From contig JAPLMQ010000303.1 of assembly GCA_026386955.1 (NCBI GenBank), positions 1 to 43,350 of the forward strand: a DNA stretch of 43,350 nucleotides, written 5' to 3'. Positions 1-10,288 of this stretch are shown piece after piece. The DNA is from Planctomycetota bacterium. GTDB lineage: Bacteria; Planctomycetota; Phycisphaerae; Phycisphaerales; Phycisphaeraceae. The notes under the pieces are model-generated. The model was not told where the DNA came from. It saw only the letters and a list, made by a program, of their open reading frames with translations, and ran no database searches. A program made the position numbers and the translations under genes. Position 1 is the stretch's first letter; every line of letters starts with the position of its first letter.

Positions 1-2003
1 GCGGCATCACCGCCCAACGCCGCGTTCGCGCCGCCATCCAGCGAGGCGGCCATCGCCCCTGCCAGCGCGTCGCTCGCGTCGGCCGCCGCGTCGAGCGCCG
101 CGGCGGCCCGGGCCAGGCTGGCGGCAAACTCCGCGTCGGAGCCGTTCAAGTGCGGGGGGCGCGACCGCCGCGCCAGCCGGGAGGCCAGGACCCGCGCGTC
201 GTCGGCGTGCCGGGACAACTCAGCGTCGCTCGAGCGGTCGTCTTCCGCGTTTTCGGCAGTCCGGTCGTTCGCCTGCTCGCCCGGCGCTCGACGCTCGCCG
301 GTCCGGGCCGCGAGGCTGGCGTGCCGGGCGGCCGCGCGGGCCAGGGCCTGCGCGAAGGCCTGTGCCTCCTCGGCCGCGCGCCGTGGGTCGTAGCGCGCGG
401 CCGCGAGAGCGCGGTATTCCTCGTCGCTCACCACGCGCACGACGCGAATGCTTCTCGCCGACGGCTGCCCCTCGGGTGGCCTTGCGTCGCGCGCGACGAC
501 GGCGCACTCGAAGCGGCTGCCCACGGCCAATCCCATCGCCGCGGGGTCCAGCGTCCATCGTCCGCGGGCCTCGGGTGTGTCCAAGCCTTCGATCGCGGCG
601 GCGATCGGCCGTCCGTCGACTTCGAGCGCCATCGACGCCACGGCCACGTCATCGTTCGCCGTCGCCGCCAATTCCACCGGCCATCCCGCGGGCACCGCCA
701 ATTCCGTCTCCGCCGGCTCGACCCATGTCGTCGTCGGCGGACGATCCTTCACCGCCTCGATGCGCCCTGTGAGGCTCGATGAACCCGTCCCGTCGGCGCT
801 GGTGAATTCGACGGTCAATGCGGCCGATGTCGTGACGTCAAACGTCGCGGAGGCGCGGCTGGGATCGCGAACGTCGATCGCGAACGGCAGCGTCTGGCTT
901 GCCCGACCTGCTGCTTGCGTCGCCGCCCCAGCCATTCCCGACCCCGGAATCGTCCCCGGAAGCGGCGCGGCGTCGGGCGTGAGCGTCAGCACCGCGTCGC
1001 GCAGCGGCCCGCCGGCGACGAGGGTGAATGTCGCGCGCGTGCCGACCAGCGCTCGCAAGACGAGCGACGAAGCGGGCGAGGGGGACTCGGCGCGTGAAGG
1101 CCAGTGCGTGTAGTCGGGGAACTCGCATCGGACGGTGATCGCCGTGAGGATCGGCGTCTTCAAGGGGTCGATGCGGTACCACGCCGACCGCCCGGCAGGG
1201 GTCTGGATGTGGAAGTCGCGGCGATCCCCCGCGCGAGGGAGGGAGAGCGTGAATCGGCCGTCCTGGCTGATCATCGCCAAGGAAGTGCGGTGCCCGAGGT
1301 GTTCGTCCGCGGGCGCGAAGACGACCTGCGCCTGCTCCACGCGGGGTGGGCCGGAAACGTCGGCGACGATGGTCAGCGGAAGGTCGCGCCGCGGCGGGGA
1401 GGGATCGGTGTAGATGGCGAAACGCACGGTTGTGTAAGGCGGGAAATCGCTCAGCGGATGGGCGCACCGGATGGACGAGGCTCGGACGGCTCCGGAGAAG
1501 GCCCACAAAGCGATCGCTGCGGCCGCGAGCGCCAGCATGCCCGCGGCCCGGGCCCGATTCAGTCGGCGGCGGGCTTGGGGGTCGTCGAAGGATTCGGCGC
1601 GGACCCCGGCCGCCCATGCCTCGGCGCGGGCGAGCGTCATCGCGGCGAGCTCGTCGCGCTCGCGGCCCGTGGGGGCTTGGGCGAACTGCACCGCGGAGAT
1701 GAGCAGGCTGTCGTCGATCTTCGCGCGATCTTCGAGCAGCCGGGCGACGCGGCGGGGGTCGAAGCGGTGGCGTCGCTCCGTGAGGCGGAGCGACACCACG
1801 TGAAGGACGACGAGCGTCACCAGAGCGAGGTCGATGCCGACCAGGCCTGCCGGACCGAATCCCATGACCGCATCGAGAAGGACGGCCAGCGCGCAGGCCA
1901 GGAGGAAGACCGGGAGCTGTGCCCAGCCGACGGCGTCGACCGCTACGCGGCGATGCCGCGCGGCGACCCGGCGCAGGAGTTGGTCGAGTTGGGGAGCTTT
2001 CAT
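1..2003 (-). CDS. DUF4175-like multi-pass membrane protein (partial, C-terminus beyond left edge)
   Basis: The frame is open from ATG at 2003 to the window edge, about 667 codons, with no stop seen. The start overlaps the stop of the upstream VWA gene in an ATGA arrangement. Two hydrophobic helices lie near residues 28-47 and 53-71, and a third near 152-170, followed by a long extracytoplasmic region of beta-rich, Pro/Ala-rich sequence and then a charged Ala/Arg-rich helical stretch at the visible end. This layout and its position as last gene after moxR, DUF58 and two VWA genes match the large DUF4175-type membrane proteins of such operons. The biochemical role is unknown; an envelope-associated partner of the MoxR/VWA machinery is inferred. 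Confidence 0.8.
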   Translation of the reverse strand, partial: MKAPQLDQLLRRVAARHRRVAVDAVGWAQLPVFLLACALAVLLDAVMGFGPAGLVGIDLALVTLVVLHVVSLRLTERRHRFDPRRVARLLEDRAKIDDSLLISAVQFAQAPTGRERDELAAMTLARAEAWAAGVRAESFDDPQARRRLNRARAAGMLALAAAAIALWAFSGAVRASSIRCAHPLSDFPPYTTVRFAIYTDPSPPRRDLPLTIVADVSGPPRVEQAQVVFAPADEHLGHRTSLAMISQDGRFTLSLPRAGDRRDFHIQTPAGRSAWYRIDPLKTPILTAITVRCEFPDYTHWPSRAESPSPASSLVLRALVGTRATFTLVAGGPLRDAVLTLTPDAAPLPGTIPGSGMAGAATQAAGRASQTLPFAIDVRDPSRASATFDVTTSAALTVEFTSADGTGSSSLTGRIEAVKDRPPTTTWVEPAETELAVPAGWPVELAATANDDVAVASMALEVDGRPIAAAIEGLDTPEARGRWTLDPAAMGLAVGSRFECAVVARDARPPEGQPSARSIRVVRVVSDEEYRALAAARYDPRRAAEEAQAFAQALARAAARHASLAARTGERRAPGEQANDRTAENAEDDRSSDAELSRHADDARVLASRLARRSRPPHLNGSDAEFAASLARAAAALDAAADASDALAGAMAASLDGGANAALGGDA

Positions 2004-4456
2004 GGCCAACCCACGCGCCTCCGGGTGATCCATTCGATGCCGAGCCAGCCGAGAAGCAAGGCGAGCAGCCAGGGGCGGTCCCACGCGGATTGGTGTTCGT
2101 CCGCGCCGCGCGGTGTGGCGCCGCCGGAGTTTGCGGGGTCGGGCTGCGGCGACGCGCGGAGCAGGAGAGGCAGGCCACGGCGCAAGTCATCGGTGGCAGC
2201 GGCATCGTCGATGAACTGGCCGCCGGTGGCGAGCGCGAGTTGCCGCAGCGCGTCAGGGTCGGCCGCGGGATTGACCGCATCGGCGTCGTCCTCGACCACC
2301 TGCCAGCGGTCTTCGATCGCGCCCGTTCTCCAGGACGACGCACTCTCGGGCGATATGGGAACGTTCAGCAGCGCTCGATGAATCCCCGGCTTGGTCGGCG
2401 TGCAGGCCCCGGTCCAGAGGCCGGCGGCCTGCCGCTGGAGCGTGACTTCCTGCCGCGTGCCACTCGGATCGACCACGCTCAGCCGTGGGGTGAGCGCAGT
2501 CTCGTCGGGCAACCGGCTCGCCACGCGGAAACGCACTTCCTGATCGGGCGCGGTGTGGGCCGGCGTGATCGTCAAGTCGATCATCCGGCCCGGCGCGAAG
2601 TCGCCCCCGAGGGCCAGCCAGCGGACGAGGTTGATCATCAGTCCGTCGTAGGCGGGCGCGAAACCCGCCTGCTCGGGCGCGAGCATCGACCAGCGCCACC
2701 AGCCTTGCCCGTTGAGCAGCGCGGCTGACCCACGGCCGACGGGCATGGTGAGCCACGCGGGCTGCGCGAGGTCGCCGGCGGTGGCGAGCAGGCTTGCGGC
2801 GGGACGCACCGTCGCGATGGGATCGAGGAGGTCGGAGCCGGGAAGCCCGGCGAGGATGTCGTCGAGTCGACCCCCGAGGGCGTCGGGCTGGAGCGCGGGG
2901 TGGGCGTGGCCGGCAGGGGTGGCGCGGAGCGGGCTTGGCGATGCGGGCGGTGCGGGATCGCCATCGGCTGGCCATGCCACGGGGGCCAACGGCGCGAGGC
3001 TCGCGGCGACGGCGGAGGCCTGGGCATCCGTTGCCGCCACGGGGCGGCCGCGGAGGAAGAGGAGATGGCTGCCGGCGCGGATTGTGGCCGCCAACCGTTC
3101 GGCCGCGGCGGGGTCGAGGAGGCGATCGACGCTTCGGCCGAGGACGATGACGTCGTGGGCCGCCCATTCGCGGGGCGAGATGGGCATGCGCGCGGATAGG
3201 CCGTCATTGTTCGAATCAATGTCGTCGCCGTCATCGTCTCGCTGCGTTCCAACCGACGAGGGCGTGGCCGGACTTTCGGGCGCGAGGGTGACGCTCTCGT
3301 CGCCCAGGCGGGTGACCTGCGTCAGCTGGATGTCGCGGTCGCGTCTCAGCGCCTGCGCGAAGAAGCGGGAGTCCCACGCGGGCTCGCCTTCGAGGAAGAG
3401 CACGCGGATGGGGCGGCCGACGGCGTGGCCCAGGCCGGTCCAGCGGCGAAGGGCGTCGTCGGGCCGCGTCGCGGCGGGTGAGCGCGAAACGCCGGACGCT
3501 GCGGAGCCGACCGGCGGCTCGAGCGTGATCTCGTAGGAGAACGGCCCGGCTTGGCGCGGCGCGCGGACGGACACAGCCAGGTCGATCGTCGCGCGGGCGT
3601 CGAGCCGGAGCGACCCGACGGTGGAGGAGTTCTCCGAGCGCACGCGCCAGGAGATCGTCTCGCCGTCGTGTCCGCGCTGGGCGATGCGGACGCGGACCGT
3701 GGCGGTCTCGCCCGCGACGAAACGGGTGGGGCCGACGGCGTCGATGATGGCGAGGGCGGGCGGGGCAGCCGTCGAGCCGACGGCGACGGCGTGGATGCGC
3801 ACGCCGCGGGCGCGGGCGAGGTCGGCGACGTCCGCGAGCGATGGCGCGGGGGTCGCGGCGTTGTTGAGGGACGACTCGGCGGTTCGCCCATCGGAGAGCA
3901 GGAGGATGGCGGAAGGTGGATCGGCCGGGCGGGCGTGGGGGGCGCGCGCCAGGGCGAGTGCCACCGCGTCGGCGAGGCGCGTCTGCCGACCACGGGCGAG
4001 GTCGGCCAGGGGGAGGCGGAGGTCGGCGTCGGACAGCGGGCGGGTCTGCGCGTCGAAGCCTTGGATCTCAACATTGAAGCGGGCGCGGAGGTTCGCGAGC
4101 GTCTCGGCCCTCAACCAATCATCGAGGGCGCGGGCGAGGCGCGGCCGGGCATTGGCGTCGGGCGTGAGCATGGACGTGGAGGTGTCGAGCAGCACGGTCA
4201 GCCGGGGGAGATCGGGAGAGGGGAGGGAGGGGTCGGACGGCGAATCGTGGGGCCTTGATTGGCCGGGGTTGAAGAGGACCGCGCCCAGCGCGGCGATGAG
4301 CGTCAATCGCCCGACCAACAGCGCGACGGCGAGGCGGGGACGGGAGCGAGCGGAGCGGACGGCGGAGATGACCGCGGGCAGCGCGACGAGGGCCAGGCCC
4401 GCGACGACGAGCGCGGGATGGATGGCGGGGTTCCAGACGAGCGCGAGCGTGGTCAT
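2000..4456 (-). CDS. VWA-domain membrane protein with glutamine-amidotransferase-like region
   Basis: 818 residues. Two N-terminal membrane helices (about 15-33 and 42-62) precede a von Willebrand A domain whose MIDAS motif DTSTSM is at residues 91-96. A second region beginning VLFLEGEPAWDSRFF resembles the class I amidotransferase-like fold found in membrane VWA proteins of this operon type, and one hydrophobic helix sits close to the C-terminus. The gene overlaps both neighbours by 4 bp (ATGA at 4453-4456 and 2000-2003), so translational coupling is likely. VWA domains bind partners through a metal ion. Function in planctomycete MoxR operons is not established. Confidence 0.88.
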   Translation of the reverse strand: MTTLALVWNPAIHPALVVAGLALVALPAVISAVRSARSRPRLAVALLVGRLTLIAALGAVLFNPGQSRPHDSPSDPSLPSPDLPRLTVLLDTSTSMLTPDANARPRLARALDDWLRAETLANLRARFNVEIQGFDAQTRPLSDADLRLPLADLARGRQTRLADAVALALARAPHARPADPPSAILLLSDGRTAESSLNNAATPAPSLADVADLARARGVRIHAVAVGSTAAPPALAIIDAVGPTRFVAGETATVRVRIAQRGHDGETISWRVRSENSSTVGSLRLDARATIDLAVSVRAPRQAGPFSYEITLEPPVGSAASGVSRSPAATRPDDALRRWTGLGHAVGRPIRVLFLEGEPAWDSRFFAQALRRDRDIQLTQVTRLGDESVTLAPESPATPSSVGTQRDDDGDDIDSNNDGLSARMPISPREWAAHDVIVLGRSVDRLLDPAAAERLAATIRAGSHLLFLRGRPVAATDAQASAVAASLAPLAPVAWPADGDPAPPASPSPLRATPAGHAHPALQPDALGGRLDDILAGLPGSDLLDPIATVRPAASLLATAGDLAQPAWLTMPVGRGSAALLNGQGWWRWSMLAPEQAGFAPAYDGLMINLVRWLALGGDFAPGRMIDLTITPAHTAPDQEVRFRVASRLPDETALTPRLSVVDPSGTRQEVTLQRQAAGLWTGACTPTKPGIHRALLNVPISPESASSWRTGAIEDRWQVVEDDADAVNPAADPDALRQLALATGGQFIDDAAATDDLRRGLPLLLRASPQPDPANSGGATPRGADEHQSAWDRPWLLALLLGWLGIEWITRRRVGWP

Positions 4457-6741
4457 GGCTTGCGCGCTCCGGTCAGGACGGCCTCGCCCGCGAGCGCGGC
4501 CATCGCCAGCGCGATCAGCGCGGGCCAGAGCGGTGTGGGCGGCTGCGGGGGTCCTGCGGCGGTTCGCGCGTCGGATACCCGGACGTCTTGGCTGGGATGT
4601 GTCGTCGACGTGTCGGGCGAAAGAACGTCAGAGCCGGATGCGACGGATGGGTTGGGCGCGGAGAGTTGCCGCGCGAGCTCCGCGGCGGGCATGGCGCGCA
4701 GGTCGCTCTCGCCGGGCGGGAATTCGCCCGCCGCCGAGGCGACCAATCTCTCTCCATGGTAGAGCCGATGGAAGCCTGCGCGATCCGCGGTGGTGGTGAC
4801 GTCCCAATGGTCGCGCCGCCACGTGGGCTCGACGGCGTGGCGAGCGCCGTCCGGCGTGACGAGCGTGAGGGCGGGCATCACGGCGGAGTTGCCGGGGAGC
4901 GAGAGGTGAAGGGGGCTGCCGAGGGGGATGTGGGTCGAGAGACGGGAGGCGGCGTCGGACGCGGGTTCGAGGGCGTTGAGGAGATTGCGGACCAAGGCGG
5001 GGAACAGGGCGTGGCGGACGAGATCGTCGCGGGCGTCGAGGGGGCCGAGGTTGACGAGCCAGATCGAGTCGAGTTTGGGGCTGTCGTCGAGGCGGAGCAG
5101 TGCGGGGGGGCTGTCGTCGAGGCGAAGCAGTCCGGGGGTGCCGTCGTCGAACGGGATTGCGTCGGTGGCGGGCTGGCGTGCGGGCGCGATCGTCCACGCG
5201 GGCCGGAGCGGAATGGCGGCGAGGGCCAGCCTGGCGGGACCATCGAATCCGGCGAGCAGGGGGTGCGTCGCGGGCGGTGGCGCGAGGTGGATGGGAGTGT
5301 CGGAGGATCGCGGCGCGAGGGTGATCGTCGCGGGCCAGGAGCGGGCCGCGAAGAGTTCGCGGAGATGGCGATCGGCGTGGCCGGCGCCGGCGAGTAGGGC
5401 GATCCTGCCGGAGCGGTCGAGGTGACGCGAGAGCAGGTCGGCGGCGATGGGGCCGAGATGGTCGACGGGGCCGAGGATTACGGCGGGGACGTCGACGAGG
5501 TCCTTTGCGGCGAGGTCGGTCGGCCGGCGCAGGCGCAGGTCGACGCGCCCTTGGTCGGGCCCGAGCGGCTGGATGGCGCGGACGAGGTAGAAAGTGCTGT
5601 TGCGGGGCTGGTCCGGGTCTTCGTCGCTCAGCAGCACCGCCGGCCGGCGGTTTTGAACATTGATGGGCAGGTAGACGGTGTTGTCGCCGGACAGGGCGTC
5701 GTCGGGGATCGTGGCGACGAGTTCGTGCGGACCGGGAGAGAGGGGAGGCAGGATGAAACGGACCGTGATGGAGGCCGGGATCGCGGAGTCAGGCAGGCCG
5801 GCGAGGGGTGCTCGCTGTGGCGGCAGAGGCTGGCCGTCGAGCGTGGCGCTGATGTCGAGGGTGAGGGGCTTTGGGCCGAAGTGGCGGGCGTCGACGACGA
5901 ACTCGGCCGATTCGCCGGCGATGGGGCGGGCGGGGGCGATGCACGGGAACGCGAGGGCGGCGTTGGTCGGCGGCGCGCTGGAAGGCGAATCATGGGGCGG
6001 CGGAACGATGGTGATGCCGGCGCCGGCGAGTTCGGGTGGGAGGCGGATGGATGCCCAGTCGGACCGCTGCAGGTCGGAGACGATGACCAGTCGGCGCGGG
6101 CCCGTGCGGCCCGCGAAGGCCTGCGCGGCGAGGGCGAATGAGCCGGGGAGATCATTGCCGAGGGGTCGGGCAACGAGCTGGCCGAGCTTTTCGTCGAGGG
6201 CGGCGAGGTTCGTGGTCGGCTCGGGCAGGAGGGCGCGGGCGCGCCCGGCGGTGGCGATGACGAAGGCGCGGTCGAGGCCGGGGCGGAGCGAGGCCAGCGC
6301 CTCCTTTGCGAGCGATCGCAGGCTGGCGATGAGTTCGACGTCTCCCCCGGAACCGCTGGAATTCGCGCCCATGCGTTGCCCGGTCGAGGCGCTGTCGTCG
6401 ATGAGGAGCACAACCAGCGTCACGTCTTGCGAGCCGTCGCTGGCCATGGGGCGGGACGGCGCGGCATGTGCGTCTCGGTCGACGTCGTTCCACGTCGGAC
6501 GCGCGAAGGCGAGCGCGATCGCCGCCATCGCCAGGCAGCGGCAGGCGAGCAGGGCGCGGTCGTGCCAACGGCGCTCGCGGCGGAGCGGGGCCGAGGCGCG
6601 GGCGAGCAGGGCGAGCGTGGGGAAGACGATCGGGCGAGTCGGCTTGGCCCGGAGCAGGTGGGCGAGCAGCGGGGCGGCGAGGGCGAGGAGGCCCAGCAGC
6701 ATCAGGGGCGAGGCGAAGGCGATGGCGGCGAGCGTCGGCAT
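4453..6741 (-). CDS. BatA-like aerotolerance-type membrane protein with VWA domain
   Basis: 762 residues. The N-terminus is a typical BatA N-terminal module: a membrane helix near 10-30, the segment AKPTRPIVFPTLALL, then a second helix near 62-80. A VWA domain follows with the degenerate MIDAS start DDSAST at 115-120. A long extracytoplasmic part and a C-terminal helix (WPALIALAMAALAGEAVL) complete it. It starts 18 bp after the DUF58 stop and overlaps the next VWA gene by 4 bp. BatA proteins are linked to aerotolerance or envelope stress in Bacteroides and Francisella; the role here is inferred from family and context only. Confidence 0.88.
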   Translation of the reverse strand: MPTLAAIAFASPLMLLGLLALAAPLLAHLLRAKPTRPIVFPTLALLARASAPLRRERRWHDRALLACRCLAMAAIALAFARPTWNDVDRDAHAAPSRPMASDGSQDVTLVVLLIDDSASTGQRMGANSSGSGGDVELIASLRSLAKEALASLRPGLDRAFVIATAGRARALLPEPTTNLAALDEKLGQLVARPLGNDLPGSFALAAQAFAGRTGPRRLVIVSDLQRSDWASIRLPPELAGAGITIVPPPHDSPSSAPPTNAALAFPCIAPARPIAGESAEFVVDARHFGPKPLTLDISATLDGQPLPPQRAPLAGLPDSAIPASITVRFILPPLSPGPHELVATIPDDALSGDNTVYLPINVQNRRPAVLLSDEDPDQPRNSTFYLVRAIQPLGPDQGRVDLRLRRPTDLAAKDLVDVPAVILGPVDHLGPIAADLLSRHLDRSGRIALLAGAGHADRHLRELFAARSWPATITLAPRSSDTPIHLAPPPATHPLLAGFDGPARLALAAIPLRPAWTIAPARQPATDAIPFDDGTPGLLRLDDSPPALLRLDDSPKLDSIWLVNLGPLDARDDLVRHALFPALVRNLLNALEPASDAASRLSTHIPLGSPLHLSLPGNSAVMPALTLVTPDGARHAVEPTWRRDHWDVTTTADRAGFHRLYHGERLVASAAGEFPPGESDLRAMPAAELARQLSAPNPSVASGSDVLSPDTSTTHPSQDVRVSDARTAAGPPQPPTPLWPALIALAMAALAGEAVLTGARKP

Positions 6742-6759
6742 GATCCGGTTGGTTGCAGG

Positions 6760-7686
6760 TCAGGACGAGGCGCGGGTGAGGAGGCAATGTTCGAGGGCGC
6801 GGACGCAGGGCGTGGCGGTGGAGACGAGTTGGTAGTCGTGGCCTCGGGCGCGGGCGGCGTCTGCCCAGCCGCGTTGGAAGCGGGCGAATTCCGCGGCGTA
6901 GGCGGCGCGGGTCGAGGCGAGGTCGATCTCGAGGCGTTGGTGGCTCTCGGCGTCTTCAAGGAGGGTGAGGCTGGTTTGGCCGCGGATGGAAGAAGGCAGA
7001 TCGATCTCGTGAGCGTGGAGGACGTGGAGGAGGAGAACCTCGTGCCCGCGGGCGTGGAGGAGTGCGAGGGCGTCGAAGACGGGGCCGGGCGGGTCGAGCA
7101 GGTCGCTGAGGACGACCACGACGCCACGGCGGCCGACGCGCGGGGCCAGGGCGCGCAGGGCGGCGTCGAGCCCGGCGGCGCCGGCGGGCTTGGCGGCCTC
7201 GAGGGCGTCGAGGATGGCGCGGAGCTGGCCCGGGCCCGCGTCGGGAGTCACGAAGCGGGCGAGGCCGGCCGAGGCGATGGAGAGCGAGACTCGGTCGTTC
7301 TGCTCGACCGCGAGGAACGCGATGGCTGCGGCGATGCGAGCGGCGTGGGTGAACTTGCTCGTGGCGCGGTCCGGCGCGGCGTCGAGCCCCGCGAAGGCCA
7401 TCGAGGCGGAGGCGTCGACCACGAGATGCACGCTCAGGTCGGAGGGTTGCTCCGAGAGGCGGACGAAGAGCCGGTCGGAGCGGGCGAAGAGCTTCCAGTC
7501 GAGGTCGGCAGGCGAGTCGCCGGGGATGAAGGGGCGGTGCTCGGTGAACTCGGCCGAGCGCCCGGGGCGACGCGAGGCGTGGCGGCCAGCGTAGCGCCCC
7601 GCGACGATCCCGCGGCTGGCGAAGAGTCGCCCGCGCAGCCGACGGAGGTCCTCGACGCTCAGGAAGGGGGAGTCGAGCGTGCTCAC
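6760..7686 (-). CDS. DUF58 family protein
   Basis: 308 residues from a GTG start. That start is chosen because AAGGAG (complement of 7695-7700) lies about 8 bp upstream; longer readings run into the moxR gene in another frame. The DUF58 signature is clear: FTEHRPFIPGDSPADLDWK at about 47-65, followed by a VWA-like fold with DASASM at 91-96. DUF58 proteins accompany MoxR ATPases almost universally and are probably clients or adaptors of the ATPase. The gene lies 13 bp after the moxR stop, and its ribosome-binding site touches that stop codon. Confidence 0.93.
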   Translation of the reverse strand: MSTLDSPFLSVEDLRRLRGRLFASRGIVAGRYAGRHASRRPGRSAEFTEHRPFIPGDSPADLDWKLFARSDRLFVRLSEQPSDLSVHLVVDASASMAFAGLDAAPDRATSKFTHAARIAAAIAFLAVEQNDRVSLSIASAGLARFVTPDAGPGQLRAILDALEAAKPAGAAGLDAALRALAPRVGRRGVVVVLSDLLDPPGPVFDALALLHARGHEVLLLHVLHAHEIDLPSSIRGQTSLTLLEDAESHQRLEIDLASTRAAYAAEFARFQRGWADAARARGHDYQLVSTATPCVRALEHCLLTRASS

Positions 7687-7699
7687 GGCGGCCGCTCCT

Positions 7700-8743
<1,044 letters not shown>

Positions 8744-8894
8744 CGCAAGAAAGAGTGTAATGGTTCCACGGCGGGGGGTTGGGGCTCCGCGGGGATGCGC
8801 CCAGTCGAGCGGGTTGAGCCGGCTGGGCGGCGCGAAGTTTGGACGGGCGATTGTGGGCTGTACTTCGGTGCGTTTTGAAGCGGTTTCCCGGGGG

Positions 8895-8924
8895 TTGGCA
8901 ATCGTCGGAAGGTTCGGTTAAGAT
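8895..8924 (+). promoter_or_regulatory. Predicted sigma-70-type promoter of rplU
   Basis: TTGGCA (8895-8900) and TAAGAT (8919-8924) are separated by 18 bp, about 60 bp before the L21 start codon. The intergenic space is divergent (moxR on minus, rplU on plus), so a promoter is expected here. Predicted from sequence only. Confidence 0.55.
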
Positions 8925-8986
8925 GTCGGGCTCGATATCCCGAAAGACCCCGGAAGTCCCGGGCTGTCCCTGAAAGAGGTTGAGCC

Positions 8987-9310
8987 ATGTACGCCATCAT
9001 TGAAGACAGCGGCACGCAGATCAAGGTTTCACAGGGCGACGTGATCAAGGTCGCGTTGCGCGAGATGCCCACCGGCACCGCGTCGCTGACGTTCGACCGC
9101 GTGCTCGTGGTCGGCGGGCTCGACGGCGAGGCCCCGGCGAAGGTCGGCTCCCCCCTGCTGGCCGGCGCGAAGGTCACCGCCGACGTGCTGGGCGAGGGCA
9201 AGAACGACCGCGTGGTCATCCGCAAGTTCCGCCGCCGCAAGAACTACCGCCGCCACCGCGGCCACCGCCAGGATTTCATCAAGGTCAAGATCACCGGCAT
9301 CGAGGCTTGA
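8987..9310 (+). CDS. rplU: 50S ribosomal protein L21
   Basis: 107 residues, the usual length for bL21. The start MYAIIEDSGTQ, the central VLVVGG segment and the basic tail with FRRRKNYRRHRGHRQ are diagnostic. L21 binds 23S rRNA domain VI with L20. AAAGAGG at 8973-8979 is a good ribosome-binding site. In most bacteria rplU is followed directly by rpmA (L27) and often obg; here a strong terminator follows after about 60 bp and no rpmA is present, so the gene appears monocistronic. Confidence 0.98.
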   Translation: MYAIIEDSGTQIKVSQGDVIKVALREMPTGTASLTFDRVLVVGGLDGEAPAKVGSPLLAGAKVTADVLGEGKNDRVVIRKFRRRKNYRRHRGHRQDFIKVKITGIEA

Positions 9311-9370
9311 GCCCGCGCGGGGCGTGAGTTCCTGCGTGCGGATCGGCTGACATGTTGGTTGTGACTTTTG

Positions 9371-9400
9371 AAACCCCGCCCACCGTGGCGGGGTTTTTTG
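9371..9400 (+). terminator. Intrinsic terminator of rplU
   Basis: A 10-bp perfect stem AAACCCCGCC / GGCGGGGTTT (9371-9380 and 9387-9396) with a 6-nt loop runs into TTTTTTG. This is the strongest canonical terminator in the window and directly follows rplU. Confidence 0.9.
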
Positions 9401-9477
9401 TTTGCCGGAGGCCTAGGGCGTTCGGCGCTTTTGGTGGCCAAATATACTGGTGTTGCCGGGGAGTTGTGGGAGGACCG

Positions 9478-9798
9478 ATGAAACGGGTGCCTTGGTTCAT
9501 TCGCGTGGAGGTTTCGGGGAAAGGCGGATCGGCGAAGCTGATCCACGCGGCGGTGCCTTTCCTTGGCACGCACCAAGATTACAACCGAGCCTTCTCAAGC
9601 GATGCGGTCCATACTCCGTTTGAGATCCCGATCCGTGTTTTGGTTGATTTTGGCGGTGGTGAAGACGGCATCTATATCTGGTCCGCGGGAGCGCTCTTGC
9701 TGCATGTCTATCCGGTGACCGAAGAGAGCATAGTGAAATTGCTGCTCCCGAGCGACGAAACGCTCTCGATCCAGATCTCCACCCACAATCGCGGCTGA
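9478..9798 (+). CDS. Small hypothetical protein
   Basis: 106 residues, not recognised. ATG at 9478 is chosen because GGAGG (9469-9473) precedes it; upstream in-frame codons overlap the rplU terminator. A TATACT box at 9443-9448 could be its -10 element. The protein has alternating hydrophobic and charged segments (WFIRVEV, IPIRVLVDFGGGEDGIYIW), suggesting a small beta-rich soluble fold, and no signal peptide or membrane helix. Its base composition is visibly less GC-rich than the neighbours, with codons such as TTT, GAT and TTG that they avoid. Together with the adjacent toxin-antitoxin pair this suggests acquired DNA. Confidence 0.6.
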   Translation: MKRVPWFIRVEVSGKGGSAKLIHAAVPFLGTHQDYNRAFSSDAVHTPFEIPIRVLVDFGGGEDGIYIWSAGALLLHVYPVTEESIVKLLLPSDETLSIQISTHNRG

Positions 9799-9824
9799 CC
9801 TTGTCGCCCTGAGCGCCGAAGGTT

Positions 9825-10262
9825 TCACCCTTGCTCATTCGGGCGGGGGCGACGGCGTCCTGGTTTTCGTCGCGGGCGGATGTGCTTGGCGAACCATGCG
9901 GCGACTTCGCTCTTGGACATCTGGCTGGTGGCCACGCGCATGACGACGGCCTCAAAGGCCTCTTCGCGGGCCGACAGGTTGTGGTTGTTGGCGTCGAGGA
10001 AGACGAAGGCCACCATCGCAGCAGTGCGCTTGTTCCCGTCGTGGAACGGGTGGTTTTGGCAGAGGTGGAAGAGGTAGGCGGCAGCCATGGACGGGACGTC
10101 GGGGTGGAGATGCTTCCCGTCGAATTGCTGGCGAGGCATTGCCAAGGCGGCCTCGAGAAGCCCCGGGTCGCGCACGCCGCCGTCCAGCCCGCCCTCGTGC
10201 CGGATCGTGTCGGCGTGGATTTCGAGCAGGTCGTCCAACGACAAGAAATGGATTTCATCCAT
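9825..10262 (-). CDS. doc: Doc-type toxin (Fic/Doc family)
   Basis: 145 residues with the Fic/Doc core HPFHDGNKRT at 71-80. The GNKRT form, rather than the GNGR of AMP-transferring Fic proteins, is typical of Doc, which phosphorylates EF-Tu and stops translation. The N-terminus (IHFLSLDDLLEIHADTI) and GGLDGGVRDPGLLEAAL also match death-on-curing proteins. The last 17 residues form an Arg/Pro-rich extension that looks atypical. The gene starts 26 bp after the antitoxin stop, in the usual antitoxin-first order. Its ribosome-binding site is only a G-run, which would keep toxin translation weak. Confidence 0.92.
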   Translation of the reverse strand: MDEIHFLSLDDLLEIHADTIRHEGGLDGGVRDPGLLEAALAMPRQQFDGKHLHPDVPSMAAAYLFHLCQNHPFHDGNKRTAAMVAFVFLDANNHNLSAREEAFEAVVMRVATSQMSKSEVAAWFAKHIRPRRKPGRRRPRPNEQG

Positions 10263-10288
10263 GTCGGTCCCCCCGAAGCCCCGGAAGA

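Noticed and set aside
838..2343. Long open frame of about 500 codons on the minus strand in another frame
   Set aside because: It overlaps two convincing membrane-protein genes and its translation is Arg/Pro/Ser-rich without domains, as expected from GC-rich shadow frames.
8744..8986. Riboswitch or leader RNA before rplU
   Set aside because: No conserved riboswitch sequence or leader hairpin was recognised; a promoter and ribosome-binding site explain the spacing.
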